This document shows positions 31,267 to 40,797 of a stretch of DNA of 64,000 bases, one piece after another. The DNA is from Pseudomonadota bacterium (GTDB lineage: Bacteria > Pseudomonadota > Gammaproteobacteria > Burkholderiales > Rhodocyclaceae). Both the position numbers and the translations under genes were made by a program. The stretch's first letter is position 1. Every line of letters starts with the position of its first letter. Below the pieces are notes generated by a model. The model saw only the letters and a program-made list of their open reading frames with translations. It did not search any database and was not told the DNA's origin. The stretch is taken from NCBI GenBank assembly GCA_029776255.1, contig JAKOTN010000097.1, forward strand, positions 1 to 64,000. Direction: 5' to 3'.

Positions 31267-31761
31267 ATGAACAACAGGACCGGAAACCGCTTCCCGAGTC
31301 TGATGGCCGGCCTGCTCTGTCTGGCGCTTTCGGCCTGCGACGCCGACAAGCTGGCCAGGCTCCAGCCGGGCGTCAGCAGCGCCGACGACGTGAAGAACAC
31401 GATGGGCACGCCGGCGCTCGAATGGAAAGAGGCCGACGGCACCCGTTTCTGGGAGTATCCGCGCACGCCGGAAGGGGTGGTGAACTACAGGGTGACCATC
31501 GCTCCCGATGGCAAATTTCGCGAGATCAGGCAACTGCTGACCGAGGAGAATTTCGCCAGGATCACGCCCGGCATGAGTCGCGACAACGTGCGTTTCCTGC
31601 TCGGTCGTCCCGCCCGCCAGCGCCATTTTTCGCTCAAACGCGAGTGGGTATGGGACTGGAAAACAAAGACAGAGCCGGGCATGGACTGGTATTTCAACGT
31701 CCACTTCTCCGAAGACGGGCGGGTGACGAACACCAGCACCCATTTCGAGCCCCGAGGCTGA
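31267..31761 (+). CDS. BamE/SmpA-like outer membrane lipoprotein
   Basis: Lipobox-like LALSAC, two SmpA/OmlA-like repeats (LQPGVSSADDVKNTMGTP, ITPGMSRDNVRFLLGRP). Confidence 0.75.
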   Translation: MNNRTGNRFPSLMAGLLCLALSACDADKLARLQPGVSSADDVKNTMGTPALEWKEADGTRFWEYPRTPEGVVNYRVTIAPDGKFREIRQLLTEENFARITPGMSRDNVRFLLGRPARQRHFSLKREWVWDWKTKTEPGMDWYFNVHFSEDGRVTNTSTHFEPRG

Positions 31762-31817
31762 ACGGGGCTGGCGGCGGGCATCCGGCACGCCAGACGCTCC
31801 GAACGACAGGATTTGTG

Positions 31818-32228
31818 ATGCACGGATTGCACCTCATCGCCGAACTCCACGATTGTTCGGGAGACCCGCGCCTGCTCGCCAGTGCCGCGGCGCTACGGGA
31901 GTTGTGCACGAACTTGTGTCGTGCGTTCGGCCTGACGCCGGTCGGCGAACTTTTTCATCAATTCGACCACGGAGCGGTCGCCGGCGGCGTCACCGGCGTG
32001 GTGGTGCTCGCCGAATCGCATCTCGCGGTGCACACCTGGCCGGAATTGAAAGCGGTCACGCTTGATCTGTATGTCTGCAATTTCAGCCAGGACAACAGCG
32101 CCGCCGCCCGGCGCGCCGGCCAGCAACTGATCGCCGCGTTCGCGCCGGCGCGTACCGTCCAGCGCGAAATCGAAAGAGGCACGCCGGACCGCCTCCCGCC
32201 CGCGCTTGTCGTCCCGGGAAGTGATTAG
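31818..32228 (+). CDS. speD: S-adenosylmethionine decarboxylase proenzyme
   Basis: Bacterial SAMDC pattern VVVLAESHLAVHTWPELKAVTLDLYVC. Confidence 0.88.
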   Translation: MHGLHLIAELHDCSGDPRLLASAAALRELCTNLCRAFGLTPVGELFHQFDHGAVAGGVTGVVVLAESHLAVHTWPELKAVTLDLYVCNFSQDNSAAARRAGQQLIAAFAPARTVQREIERGTPDRLPPALVVPGSD

Positions 32229-32286
32229 CGCTCCCATCAAAGAGTATACTTCGCGTCTTTATCGCTAGGTCATCCGAGGAGGTGTC

Positions 32287-33651
32287 GTGGAATCGCTACG
32301 TTTTACGCTTGACCAATCGGAAATCCCGACACATTGGTACAACGTTGTCGCCGACATGCCCACACCGCCGCTGCCGCCGCTCGGCCCGGATGGCCGGCCG
32401 GTATCGCCGGAGCAGATGGGCGCGATTTTTCCGATGGCGATTCTCGAACAGGAAATGTCGGCCGAACGCTGGATTCCCATTCCAGAGCCGGTACGCGAGG
32501 TCTACCGGCTGTGGCGTCCGTCGCCGCTGATTCGCGCGCGGCGCCTGGAGGAAGCGCTAGGCACCCCGGCCCGGATTTACTACAAATATGAAGGCGTTTC
32601 CCCCGCCGGCTCGCACAAACCCAACACCGCGGTGCCGCAGGCGTTCTACAACCAGCAAGCCGGCATCAAGCGCATCACCACCGAGACCGGCGCCGGCCAG
32701 TGGGGGTGTTCCATGGCCTTCGCCGGGCAGATGTTCGGCCTCGAAGTGCGCGTGTACATGGTCAAGATCAGTTACCAGCAAAAACCCTTCCGGCGCTCGA
32801 TGATGCAAACCTGGGGCGCCGAAGTGTTTGCCAGCCCCTCGCCAATGACACAGACCGGCCGCGATCTGCTGGCCAAGGACCCCGAAAACCAGGGGTCGCT
32901 GGGCATCGCCATTTCCGAGGCAGTGGAAGAAGCCGCTTCCCGGGCGGACACCAGCTATGCCCTGGGGTCGGTGTTGAACCATGTCGCCTTGCATCAGACG
33001 ATCATCGGGCAGGAAGCGAAGAAACAGTTCGAGAAAGCCGGCGACTGGCCGGACATGGTTTTCGCGCCCTGCGGCGGCGGTTCGTCGTTCGCCGGCGTGG
33101 CGTTTCCGTTCATCGCCGATAACGCCGCCGGTGGCCGCAACGGCCGGCCGACGCGACTGGTCGCCGTCGAACCCACCTCCTGCCCCACGCTGACCAAAGG
33201 CGCTTACGCCTACGATTTCGGCGACGCCTCCGGTTTCACGCCCTTGATGAAGATGTACACCCTTGGCCACGATTTCATGCCCCCCGGCATTCATGCCGGC
33301 GGTTTGCGCTACCACGGCGATTCGCCGCTGGTTTCGCAGCTCTATCATGAAGGCTTGATCGAGGCGGTGGCCGTTGCCCAGTTGGCCACTTTCGAGGCCG
33401 GTGTGCTGTTTGCCCGCGCCGAGGGCGTCATCCCCGCGCCCGAATCGAACCACGCCATCCGAGCGACGATCGACGAAGCGTTGCGCTGCAAACAAAGCGG
33501 CGAAGCCAAAACCCTCTTCTTCAATCTCACGGGTCACGGGCATTTCGACATGGCGGCTTATGACCGGTATTTCGCGGGCGAACTGGAAGATTTCGACTAC
33601 CCGTCCGACGCCATCCGCTCGTCGTTGGAACACCTGCCGAAAATCGGATAG
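32287..33651 (+). CDS. TrpB-like PLP-dependent enzyme (TrpB2 type)
   Basis: [67 protein letters not shown] start. Confidence 0.92.
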   Translation: MESLRFTLDQSEIPTHWYNVVADMPTPPLPPLGPDGRPVSPEQMGAIFPMAILEQEMSAERWIPIPEPVREVYRLWRPSPLIRARRLEEALGTPARIYYKYEGVSPAGSHKPNTAVPQAFYNQQAGIKRITTETGAGQWGCSMAFAGQMFGLEVRVYMVKISYQQKPFRRSMMQTWGAEVFASPSPMTQTGRDLLAKDPENQGSLGIAISEAVEEAASRADTSYALGSVLNHVALHQTIIGQEAKKQFEKAGDWPDMVFAPCGGGSSFAGVAFPFIADNAAGGRNGRPTRLVAVEPTSCPTLTKGAYAYDFGDASGFTPLMKMYTLGHDFMPPGIHAGGLRYHGDSPLVSQLYHEGLIEAVAVAQLATFEAGVLFARAEGVIPAPESNHAIRATIDEALRCKQSGEAKTLFFNLTGHGHFDMAAYDRYFAGELEDFDYPSDAIRSSLEHLPKIG

Positions 33652-33659
33652 GTGCTCCG

Positions 33660-34406
33660 ATGCGACTCGCCGTCTTCGTTCTGGTGCTCGCCAACCTGCT
33701 GTTGCTGGGCTGGTCGCGCGGTTATCTGACCGTCGCCGACAACCCCGATTCCCGGCGCGTCGGACAACAACTGCGGGCGGAAGAGGTCAAGGTCGTGTCG
33801 CGTGGCGATCCCCCGCGCGCGGCGAGCATGAACCACGAGACGGCGAGCGCTGTCGAGAAGAAAAACGAGAAAGACGAGAAAAGCGAAAAGGGTGAGAGCG
33901 CGAGCGTCACCGAGAAAAAAATCGCCGACCGGTGCCAGTCGTGGCGAGAGGTGGCCGTCGTCGATGCGGATGGCGTCGAACGCTTGGTGACGGAGAAATT
34001 TCCCGCTTTCAAAGTGGTGCGCACGGCAATCGCGGAAAGCAATGGCTACTGGGTATTCATTCCGCCGTCTGCCACTCGCGAAGACGTGAGCCAGAAAACC
34101 GCCGAACTTCAGCAGCAGGGCGTGCATGACTACTTCGTCGTGCAGGCCAGTGGACCCAACCGCTTCGCCATCTCCTTGGGCACCTATCGCACGGAAGAGG
34201 CGGCCAATGCCGGCCTGGCGGTGCTGCGCGCCAAAGGCGTCAAGACCGCGAAAATTGGCGAACGTATCGGCAAGGTGTCGTCCAATACACTGGAAATCCA
34301 TGGGCCGGAGAACGAGGCCGATGCCTTGCGCCAGGCTGTTGCCGCCTTGCTGCCCAAAGCCGTGTCGTCCGTCTGCCAGGAAAAGGCCGCGGAGGTGGCG
34401 CGATGA
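33660..34406 (+). CDS. SPOR-domain-like membrane-anchored protein
   Basis: N-terminal TM segment, charged Lys/Glu linker, C-terminal GPNRFAISLGTYRTEEAANAGLAVLRAKGVKTAKIGER. Confidence 0.65.
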   Translation: MRLAVFVLVLANLLLLGWSRGYLTVADNPDSRRVGQQLRAEEVKVVSRGDPPRAASMNHETASAVEKKNEKDEKSEKGESASVTEKKIADRCQSWREVAVVDADGVERLVTEKFPAFKVVRTAIAESNGYWVFIPPSATREDVSQKTAELQQQGVHDYFVVQASGPNRFAISLGTYRTEEAANAGLAVLRAKGVKTAKIGERIGKVSSNTLEIHGPENEADALRQAVAALLPKAVSSVCQEKAAEVAR

Positions 34407-35026
34407 CCTTCATCGTCGGCCTGACGGGGGGCATCGGCAGTGGCAAGAGCACGGTGGCCGACTTGCTGGTGCGGCGTGGCGCGGCGCTGGTCGATACCGA
34501 CGCCATTGCTCATGCGCTGACGACGCCCCGTGGCGCGGCAATGGCGACCATCGCCGCAGCCTTCGGCCCGACCGTTCTCCAAGCCGACGGCGGGCTGGAC
34601 AGGGCGGCCATGCGCGACCTGGTCTTCGCCGATCCGGGCGCCAAAACCCGGCTCGAGGCGATTTTGCATCCCTTGATCCGCCGGCACAGCGAAGACGCCT
34701 GTCGGGCGCAAAGCGCCTCGCCTTACGTCGTGCTGGCGGTTCCCCTGCTGGTCGAATCCGGTTTCTACCGCCAGTACGTCGATCGCGTGCTGGTCGTCGA
34801 CTGTGACGAGGCGACGCAGCGTGTCCGCGTGATGGCGCGCAGCGGTCTGACGGCCGAACAGGTCGCCGCGATCATCCGCACGCAGGCCCGCCGCGACCAG
34901 CGGCTGTCCGTCGCCGACGACGTGGTGCGCAACGACGGCCCCGTGGAAGACTTGGGTCCGCAAATCGACCGCCTGCACCAGCGCTATCTTGCCCTGGCCG
35001 CCGCCAAAAAGCCTATTGATCGTTGA
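34403..35026 (+). CDS. coaE: Dephospho-CoA kinase
   Basis: FIVGLTGGIGSGKSTVADLLVRRGAALVDTDAIAH, VLAVPLLVESGFY, VLVVDCDEATQRVRVMAR. Confidence 0.95.
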   Translation: MTFIVGLTGGIGSGKSTVADLLVRRGAALVDTDAIAHALTTPRGAAMATIAAAFGPTVLQADGGLDRAAMRDLVFADPGAKTRLEAILHPLIRRHSEDACRAQSASPYVVLAVPLLVESGFYRQYVDRVLVVDCDEATQRVRVMARSGLTAEQVAAIIRTQARRDQRLSVADDVVRNDGPVEDLGPQIDRLHQRYLALAAAKKPIDR

Positions 35027-35053
35027 GGTTTTACGATAAATGATTCAGAATCG

Positions 35054-35842
35054 ATGCAAATTTCTGTTCCTGAACCTGGCGGCAGCGTGATTACCTACGA
35101 ATATCCTTTCAACGAACGCATACGCACCCTGCTGCGTTTGGAGGATTTATTCCAGAAAGCCGCCGTTTTCATGCAACGCGACGGCTCGCAGGAACATCAC
35201 GTCGTCTTGCTGACCTTGTTTGAAGTTCTCGATGTCGCCGGACGCGCCGACCTCAAAATGGACCTGATTCAGGAGCTTGAGCGTCAGCGGCAAAGCCTGT
35301 TGGGCTTTCGCAACAATCCCGACATCTCCGAGGACGCGCTGTCCGGCGCGTTGTACGAAATCGAACAGGCGTCGGCGGCATTGCTGAGCATGAACGGAAA
35401 AATCGGCCAGCACCTGCGCGACAACGACTGGCTGATGAGTATCAAAAGTCGCGCCAGCATTCCCGGCGGCGTCTGCGAGTTCGATCTGCCGTCGTACCAC
35501 TACTGGCTGCATCAGGCGCCGGATGTTCGCCACGACGCGCTGCAGGCCTGGCTGCAACCGATGCTGCCCTTGCGCGACGCGTTGGCGATCGTTCTGCGCC
35601 TGCTGCGCGCCAGTGGCCACCCCGAACACTACGTGGCCAACAATGGCGCTTTTCAGTTGATGCTCGGCGGCAGCGCCTCGCAGATGGTGCGCATTTCGCT
35701 GAAGCTGCACGCCCCTTACATCCCGGAGATCAGCGCCAACAAATACGCGCTCAACATCCGGTTTACGCGACCCGACAGCGATCATCGCCCGCGACATTGC
35801 GACAACGACGTGGAATTCGACATGTTGTTCTGCAATTTGTAG
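35054..35842 (+). CDS. zapD: Cell division protein ZapD
   Basis: ITYEYPFNERIRTLLRLEDLF N-terminus; follows coaE. Confidence 0.92.
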   Translation: MQISVPEPGGSVITYEYPFNERIRTLLRLEDLFQKAAVFMQRDGSQEHHVVLLTLFEVLDVAGRADLKMDLIQELERQRQSLLGFRNNPDISEDALSGALYEIEQASAALLSMNGKIGQHLRDNDWLMSIKSRASIPGGVCEFDLPSYHYWLHQAPDVRHDALQAWLQPMLPLRDALAIVLRLLRASGHPEHYVANNGAFQLMLGGSASQMVRISLKLHAPYIPEISANKYALNIRFTRPDSDHRPRHCDNDVEFDMLFCNL

Positions 35843-35875
35843 CGATTTTTCCGTCCAAACACCGATGCCGCTTTC

Positions 35876-35899
35876 GAAGCCCCGTTATCGCGGGGCTTC
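35876..35899 (+). terminator. Stem-loop downstream of zapD
   Basis: GAAGCCCCG-N6-CGGGGCTTC, perfect 9-bp stem, no T-tract. Confidence 0.4.
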
Positions 35900-36004
35900 C
35901 GTCCACTGGGGAACGCATGTCGATAGGCTGCCGCGTGTACGCCCCAGTTGGTGAACGATGGCGTCGCCATCGCGGAAATATCCTGCCGGCTAGAGGAGAT
36001 GGCG

Positions 36005-36610
36005 ATGGACGGGAAAAATATCGAGATTCTCGAGCGGGGGGTGGGTTACCAGGGGTTCTATCGGCTGGAGAAATTGCGTTTGCGTCACCGTTTGTTCGCC
36101 GGCGGGATGAGCGGGCCCCTCGTGCGCGAGTCGATCGATAAAGCCGACGTGGCGGCGGTGTTGCTTTACGATCCACGAACCGACGAGTTGGTGTTGATCG
36201 AACAGTTCCGCATCGGCGCCCGCGACGACCCGCGCGGTCCTTGGCTGCTGGAAATCGTGGCCGGCCTGATCGAGCCGGGCGAGAGCGCGGAAGAGGTGGC
36301 GCGACGCGAGACGCGGGAGGAGGCGGGCTGCGCGGTCTTTGATCTCGTGCACGTGAACACCTTTTACGGGAGCCCGGCGATGAGCTCGCAGCGCGTTCAC
36401 CTCTACCTCGGACGGGTGGACAGCACCGGTGTTGGCGGAATTCACGGTCTGGCGGACGAGGGCGAGGATATTCGCGTCGTCCGCCTGCCCGCCGAGCAGG
36501 CGCTCGCTCTGCTCGGGCAGGGACGAATCGATTCGGCGTGGCCCTTGATCGCCTTGTTGTGGTTTGCCAGCCAACGCGAGGCGGTTCGTGCGCGCTGGTT
36601 GGCGACGTGA
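36005..36610 (+). CDS. NUDIX hydrolase (ADP-ribose diphosphatase type)
   Basis: Nudix box GLIEPGESAEEVARRETREEAGC. Confidence 0.88.
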   Translation: MDGKNIEILERGVGYQGFYRLEKLRLRHRLFAGGMSGPLVRESIDKADVAAVLLYDPRTDELVLIEQFRIGARDDPRGPWLLEIVAGLIEPGESAEEVARRETREEAGCAVFDLVHVNTFYGSPAMSSQRVHLYLGRVDSTGVGGIHGLADEGEDIRVVRLPAEQALALLGQGRIDSAWPLIALLWFASQREAVRARWLAT

Positions 36611-36764
36611 ACGATGCGTGACGACCGCCAGGCGTACCCGGACGATTGGCAACGGTTTCGGAAAGGCGGGGTTTGACCTCCCCAACCGGAACCGCGATAC
36701 TGGCGTTTCCGCGCCGGACCCGGTCTTGGCGCTCACTCGTTCACTCCGCGACCGATTGCCGCCG

Positions 36765-37229
36765 ATGCGCCACCGTGAGCACGACAGACTGGCTCCATCC
36801 CCACCTCCACTGCTCTCACCCCGATTCCGCGTGGCGTTCGCCTGTTTGCTTGCCCTCCTCGTGCCGGCCTTTTCCGCCGCCGATACCCTGTTCTGCCATG
36901 TGAGCTATGGCGGCGACACACGCCTGCTTGCCGCCGAGGCGGTGGATTCACCGTATACCGCGCCTGTTCAGGCCATCGGGTCCTATTTTCTGTTTCGCAT
37001 GGTTCTGGAAACGCGGCCCGCCGACCGGGCGACGGTGAAACTTTATGTTTTCGCCGACCGGGAAGGCGGACCGGCGCCCATTCATCAGGCAACACATCCT
37101 TATCCGCCCGTTGTCGGCCACGGTTCTCGCCATGGCTTTACCGGTCTAAATCATGTTTATGAACCGTTGCGCGACGGCGAATTGGCGTATTGGTGCGAGT
37201 TGTCGTCTTCGGGAGAGCGGCGACCATGA
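36765..37229 (+). CDS. Hypothetical exported protein
   Basis: Hydrophobic N-terminus (FRVAFACLLALLVPAFSAADTLFCHVSYGG); 4-nt overlap with the downstream capA-like gene. Confidence 0.55.
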   Translation: MRHREHDRLAPSPPPLLSPRFRVAFACLLALLVPAFSAADTLFCHVSYGGDTRLLAAEAVDSPYTAPVQAIGSYFLFRMVLETRPADRATVKLYVFADREGGPAPIHQATHPYPPVVGHGSRHGFTGLNHVYEPLRDGELAYWCELSSSGERRP

Positions 37230-38215
37230 GTCGAAGGGCCTTTTCATGGCGTTGGCGTAGCGTACTGGTTTTGGCCGTTGGCGTGCTGCTCGGCCAGCCG
37301 GTGGTCGCGGACCCGGTCAACCTGGTGTTCGTCGGCGACATCATGCTCGACGACGGTCCAGGGAGGCTGATCGAAAAGGGGGGCGACCCGCTCGCCGCCG
37401 TGGCGCCCGTCTTGCAGGATGCCGATTACGTGATCGGCAATCTGGAGTGCCCGATTGCCACCGTCGGGCAAGCGCTGGCGAACAAGATTTACAGTTTTCG
37501 CGCGCATCCCAGGGTGTTGCCGGTACTGGCCGGTCGTTTCGATGCGCTGAGCGTGGCCAACAATCACGCCGGCGATTACGGTCGCGAGGCGTTCGTGGAA
37601 ACGCTTCACCATCTCGCGGGGCTGAACATCGCCGCGTTTGGCGGCGGACACAATCTCAGTGAGGCGCATCGACCGTTGTGGATCGAGCGCCGCAATCTGC
37701 GCATCGCCGTTTTGGCCTACAACGAATACAAGCCGCGTTCCTTCGAAGCCGGCGCCGAATGGGCGGGCGTCGCCTGGAGCGAGGACAGCCATGTTCTTGC
37801 CGATATTCGCGCCGCCCGCGCGGCCGGCGCCGATCTGGTGATTCCGTTCATGCATTGGGGTTGGGAATTCGAAGCCGCGCCCAGCGAACGGCAGCGGCAA
37901 TTGGCGCGCGACATGATCGATGCCGGCGCCGATCTGATCGTTGGATCGCATCCGCACGTGACACAAGGGGCGGAATATTATCGTGGCAAACTGATCGTCC
38001 ATAGCCTGGGCAATTTTGTTTTCGACGGTTTCAAGACGCCAGCGGCTCGGAGTGGCTGGCTGTTGCGTCTGGCGGTGGACAAAAGCGGTTTGACCTCGTG
38101 GGATACCGTGGCGGTGCGAATGGACGACGACGGCAGCCCGCGGCCGCAGCCGGGCGTTTCCACGCCCTGTGGTCGTTCGGGCGACGATCTGGTGCGCGAT
38201 TGCGTGAACCGCTGA
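37226..38215 (+). CDS. CapA family (poly-gamma-glutamate synthesis-like) protein
   Basis: FVGDIMLDDGPGRLI, NLECPIATVG, SVANNHAGDYGREAFVETL, GSHPHVTQGAEYYRGKLIVHSLGNFVFD. Confidence 0.88.
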   Translation: MSRRAFSWRWRSVLVLAVGVLLGQPVVADPVNLVFVGDIMLDDGPGRLIEKGGDPLAAVAPVLQDADYVIGNLECPIATVGQALANKIYSFRAHPRVLPVLAGRFDALSVANNHAGDYGREAFVETLHHLAGLNIAAFGGGHNLSEAHRPLWIERRNLRIAVLAYNEYKPRSFEAGAEWAGVAWSEDSHVLADIRAARAAGADLVIPFMHWGWEFEAAPSERQRQLARDMIDAGADLIVGSHPHVTQGAEYYRGKLIVHSLGNFVFDGFKTPAARSGWLLRLAVDKSGLTSWDTVAVRMDDDGSPRPQPGVSTPCGRSGDDLVRDCVNR

Positions 38216-38235
38216 CGCGAGTCGTCACACGCAAC

Positions 38236-38263
38236 AAAAAGGGCCTTGCGCATGGCAAGGCCC
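38236..38263 (-). terminator. Rho-independent terminator for the Cache-domain gene
   Basis: Minus strand GGGCCTTGC-N5-GCAAGGCCC followed by TTTTT. Confidence 0.85.
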
Positions 38264-38287
38264 TAACAGGGACGACACCCGCGGCGA

Positions 38288-38842
38288 TTAAAGTGCCGGG
38301 TATTTTGCCGGGTCCGACAGTTTCTCGATGATCTTGTTCAATTCCGGCAGCGACGCGGTTTCATCGTAAATGCCCGCGCTGACCTGAATCCCGGTTGCGA
38401 AAGAGACATCGGCGGTCATCGCGTACGACAGTTTGCGCGACAGGCGACCGGCGCCGGGTTTTTGCCACATGTACTCCACCCAACCGCCATGGCTCTCGCT
38501 GCCAACCTTGCACAGATCCTTGAAAATGAACTTGCCGCTGTTGTCGGTAATCTGCATGATCGGCCTACCCACCAGATCCGGGCGGATCGGATGGGCGATC
38601 ATTTTGTCCTTGCGACAGTCGTAAACGAACACGTAACTGTCTTTCCATACCCATTTGCTGTCTTTATGGTTGAACTCGGCGTAGCCGGATGCGCCTTTGT
38701 TATGCAGGAGCCGGGCCGCTTCCCGGACCTTGTTGACCGCTTCCTCGGCGGTCGCCGTGTCGGCTTCCGCCGCCATGGCCACGCGGCCCATGCCGCAGAC
38801 GATCAGCAATCCCACCAGTCCTGCTGTTTTTCCATATTTCAT
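38288..38842 (-). CDS. Exported single-Cache-domain protein
   Basis: Signal peptide plus YVFVYDCRKDKMIAHPIRPDLVGRPIMQITDNSGKFIFKDL, typical of Cache sensor modules; no attached signalling domain. Confidence 0.75.
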   Translation of the reverse strand: MKYGKTAGLVGLLIVCGMGRVAMAAEADTATAEEAVNKVREAARLLHNKGASGYAEFNHKDSKWVWKDSYVFVYDCRKDKMIAHPIRPDLVGRPIMQITDNSGKFIFKDLCKVGSESHGGWVEYMWQKPGAGRLSRKLSYAMTADVSFATGIQVSAGIYDETASLPELNKIIEKLSDPAKYPAL

Positions 38843-38922
38843 CGTGCCTTACTCCTCTGTTCACTGTTCGGTTGAATTGGCGACAATCGGTCGCCGTCGG
38901 CGATGGATTCCGCTCGCGGGGG

Positions 38923-39486
38923 CTAACCGATCCAGGGCTTGCCGACCGGCAGCACATCGCGGCCGAACAAGTCGGCGTAAATGATGTGGGCCATCACATA
39001 CCACGCCATGGCGGCCGTGACCATCAATTCATAACCGGCGACAACCGTCAGATCGGGATAACCGAAATGCGCCAGATCGAGCAGTATGAAACCGATCAGC
39101 AGCAAGGTGAAGGTCGTGGCCAGGGCCGTGCTGACGCGCATCGAACCGATCCAGAGAATCGCCGTGAATGCCGTCCAGGCGATCAGAAACCACCCGACGT
39201 CGGTTTTGCTCGAGGTGTAGAGGTTGTAATGGTTGCCGATCAGCAGCAGTGCCAACGCTATCCAGAAACACCCGTACGCGGTGAAGGCGCAATAACCGAA
39301 ATTATTGCCGGTTTTCATTTCCTGAAGTCCGGCGATCATCTGCGCCAAACCACCGAAAATCAATCCGAGCCAGATTACCGGCCCCATGCCCATCCAGCCG
39401 ACATTATGGAACTGCAATACCATTGTCGTCAGGCCAAACCCGGCCAAACCGACCACGGCCGGATTTCCAAGCTTCTGTTCTGCCAT
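38923..39486 (-). CDS. Acetate uptake transporter family protein (GPR1/FUN34/SatP)
   Basis: NPAVVGLAGFGLTTMVLQFHNVG and about six TM segments. Confidence 0.87.
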   Translation of the reverse strand: MAEQKLGNPAVVGLAGFGLTTMVLQFHNVGWMGMGPVIWLGLIFGGLAQMIAGLQEMKTGNNFGYCAFTAYGCFWIALALLLIGNHYNLYTSSKTDVGWFLIAWTAFTAILWIGSMRVSTALATTFTLLLIGFILLDLAHFGYPDLTVVAGYELMVTAAMAWYVMAHIIYADLFGRDVLPVGKPWIG

Positions 39487-39855
39487 GAAATACTCCCTTT
39501 TTTATTGGCTGCCGGGGAAAAAAGAAAATGCCCGCAGCCGAGTGGATTATATGTTGTAGTCCCTCGGTCGCTGCCACGACTAAGCGATCACAATGACGGC
39601 GACCGGTGATTATTGTACCTAGGCCTTGCTTTTCAGGCTATCCGCGGGTTGATTTTATTTAATGCGGAATACGGTTTTTTGTTGGCCATTGGTGATTTTT
39701 CGATTGCCGGTGCGCGCGAGCGGGGTCGATTTTAACGGTCTTGACGGGAAAATGTTTCGCCGATAAAAGGCAATCGACACAACGCGATACGCGATAAAAC
39801 GTACGGGCGGTCCACGATTCGGAATGGGGCGTTTCCGGTTATTGGCGCGGGGGTG

Positions 39856-40797
39856 TCAGGCGGTGGCCACCAACCCGTCTTCAAGCGGTGTGACCGTCAC
39901 CGCCACATCGGGCTCGTGGGCGTCGCCTCCCAGGATGATGCCGCGCAGCGGCGAAACGTCGGCAAAATCGCGGCCCCAGGCGAGCGTGATGTGCTGAGTG
40001 TCGGGAAGCAGGTTGTTGGTGGGGTCGAAATCGACCCAGCGACCGCCTTCGAGTTTGGGGCAGAAGACCGCGACCCACGCGTGCGAGGCGTCGGCGCCGA
40101 CCATGCGCGGCTGGCCCGGCGGCGGCTGGGTGAGCAGGTAACCGCTGACGTAGCGGGCGGCAAGGCCTTGTGAACGCAGGCAGGAAAGCATCAGGTGGGC
40201 GAAATCCTGGCAGACGCCGCGCTTGTCGGCCAGGACCTTGAGCACTGGCGTGGCGATGGTGGTTGCTTCCGGGTCGAACTCGAATTCGCTGTGGATACGG
40301 CTCATCAGCGCTTGCACCGCGTCCAGAATCGGTCGTCTAGGAGTGAAACACGGGGCGGCGTAGTCGGCGAACTCGCGTTTAACGCGTACATAAGGCGACT
40401 CGAACTGGAAACGGCTGGCATCGGTCAAGACCGGCCTGGCGCCGTAGGCAAGCGCCGCGCGGACCTCTTCCCATGGCGGCGAATTCTCGCGCGCGGGATG
40501 TTGAAGAGGCGGCAGATGCGGAAGCACTTCGACGGTGCTTTCGGCGCGCACGTTCAGGCGGTCGTGCGGGAATTCGAGAGTCAAGTCACTGACCGGGTTG
40601 CCGAAACAATCCTCGCGATGGCGCGCGGCCGTTACCTCGGGATTCACGATGATCGCGTGTTTCAGGCAACGCTGCCAGACGCAATCGCGCGGCGTCAGAT
40701 GCAGCAGTTGGCGCGACAGCGATACCGGGCTTTCATAGCGATAGAGCGTCTCGTGGACGATGTGATAGCGGGCGGGGGGCTGGCGGTTGGCGGTCAT
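39856..40797 (-). CDS. Transglutaminase-like cysteine protease family protein
   Basis: N-terminal HIVHETLYRYESPVSLSRQLLHLTPR; Cys/His/Asp catalytic pattern RGVCQDFAHLML...DASHAWVAVF...WVDFDPTNN. Confidence 0.88.
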   Translation of the reverse strand: MTANRQPPARYHIVHETLYRYESPVSLSRQLLHLTPRDCVWQRCLKHAIIVNPEVTAARHREDCFGNPVSDLTLEFPHDRLNVRAESTVEVLPHLPPLQHPARENSPPWEEVRAALAYGARPVLTDASRFQFESPYVRVKREFADYAAPCFTPRRPILDAVQALMSRIHSEFEFDPEATTIATPVLKVLADKRGVCQDFAHLMLSCLRSQGLAARYVSGYLLTQPPPGQPRMVGADASHAWVAVFCPKLEGGRWVDFDPTNNLLPDTQHITLAWGRDFADVSPLRGIILGGDAHEPDVAVTVTPLEDGLVATA

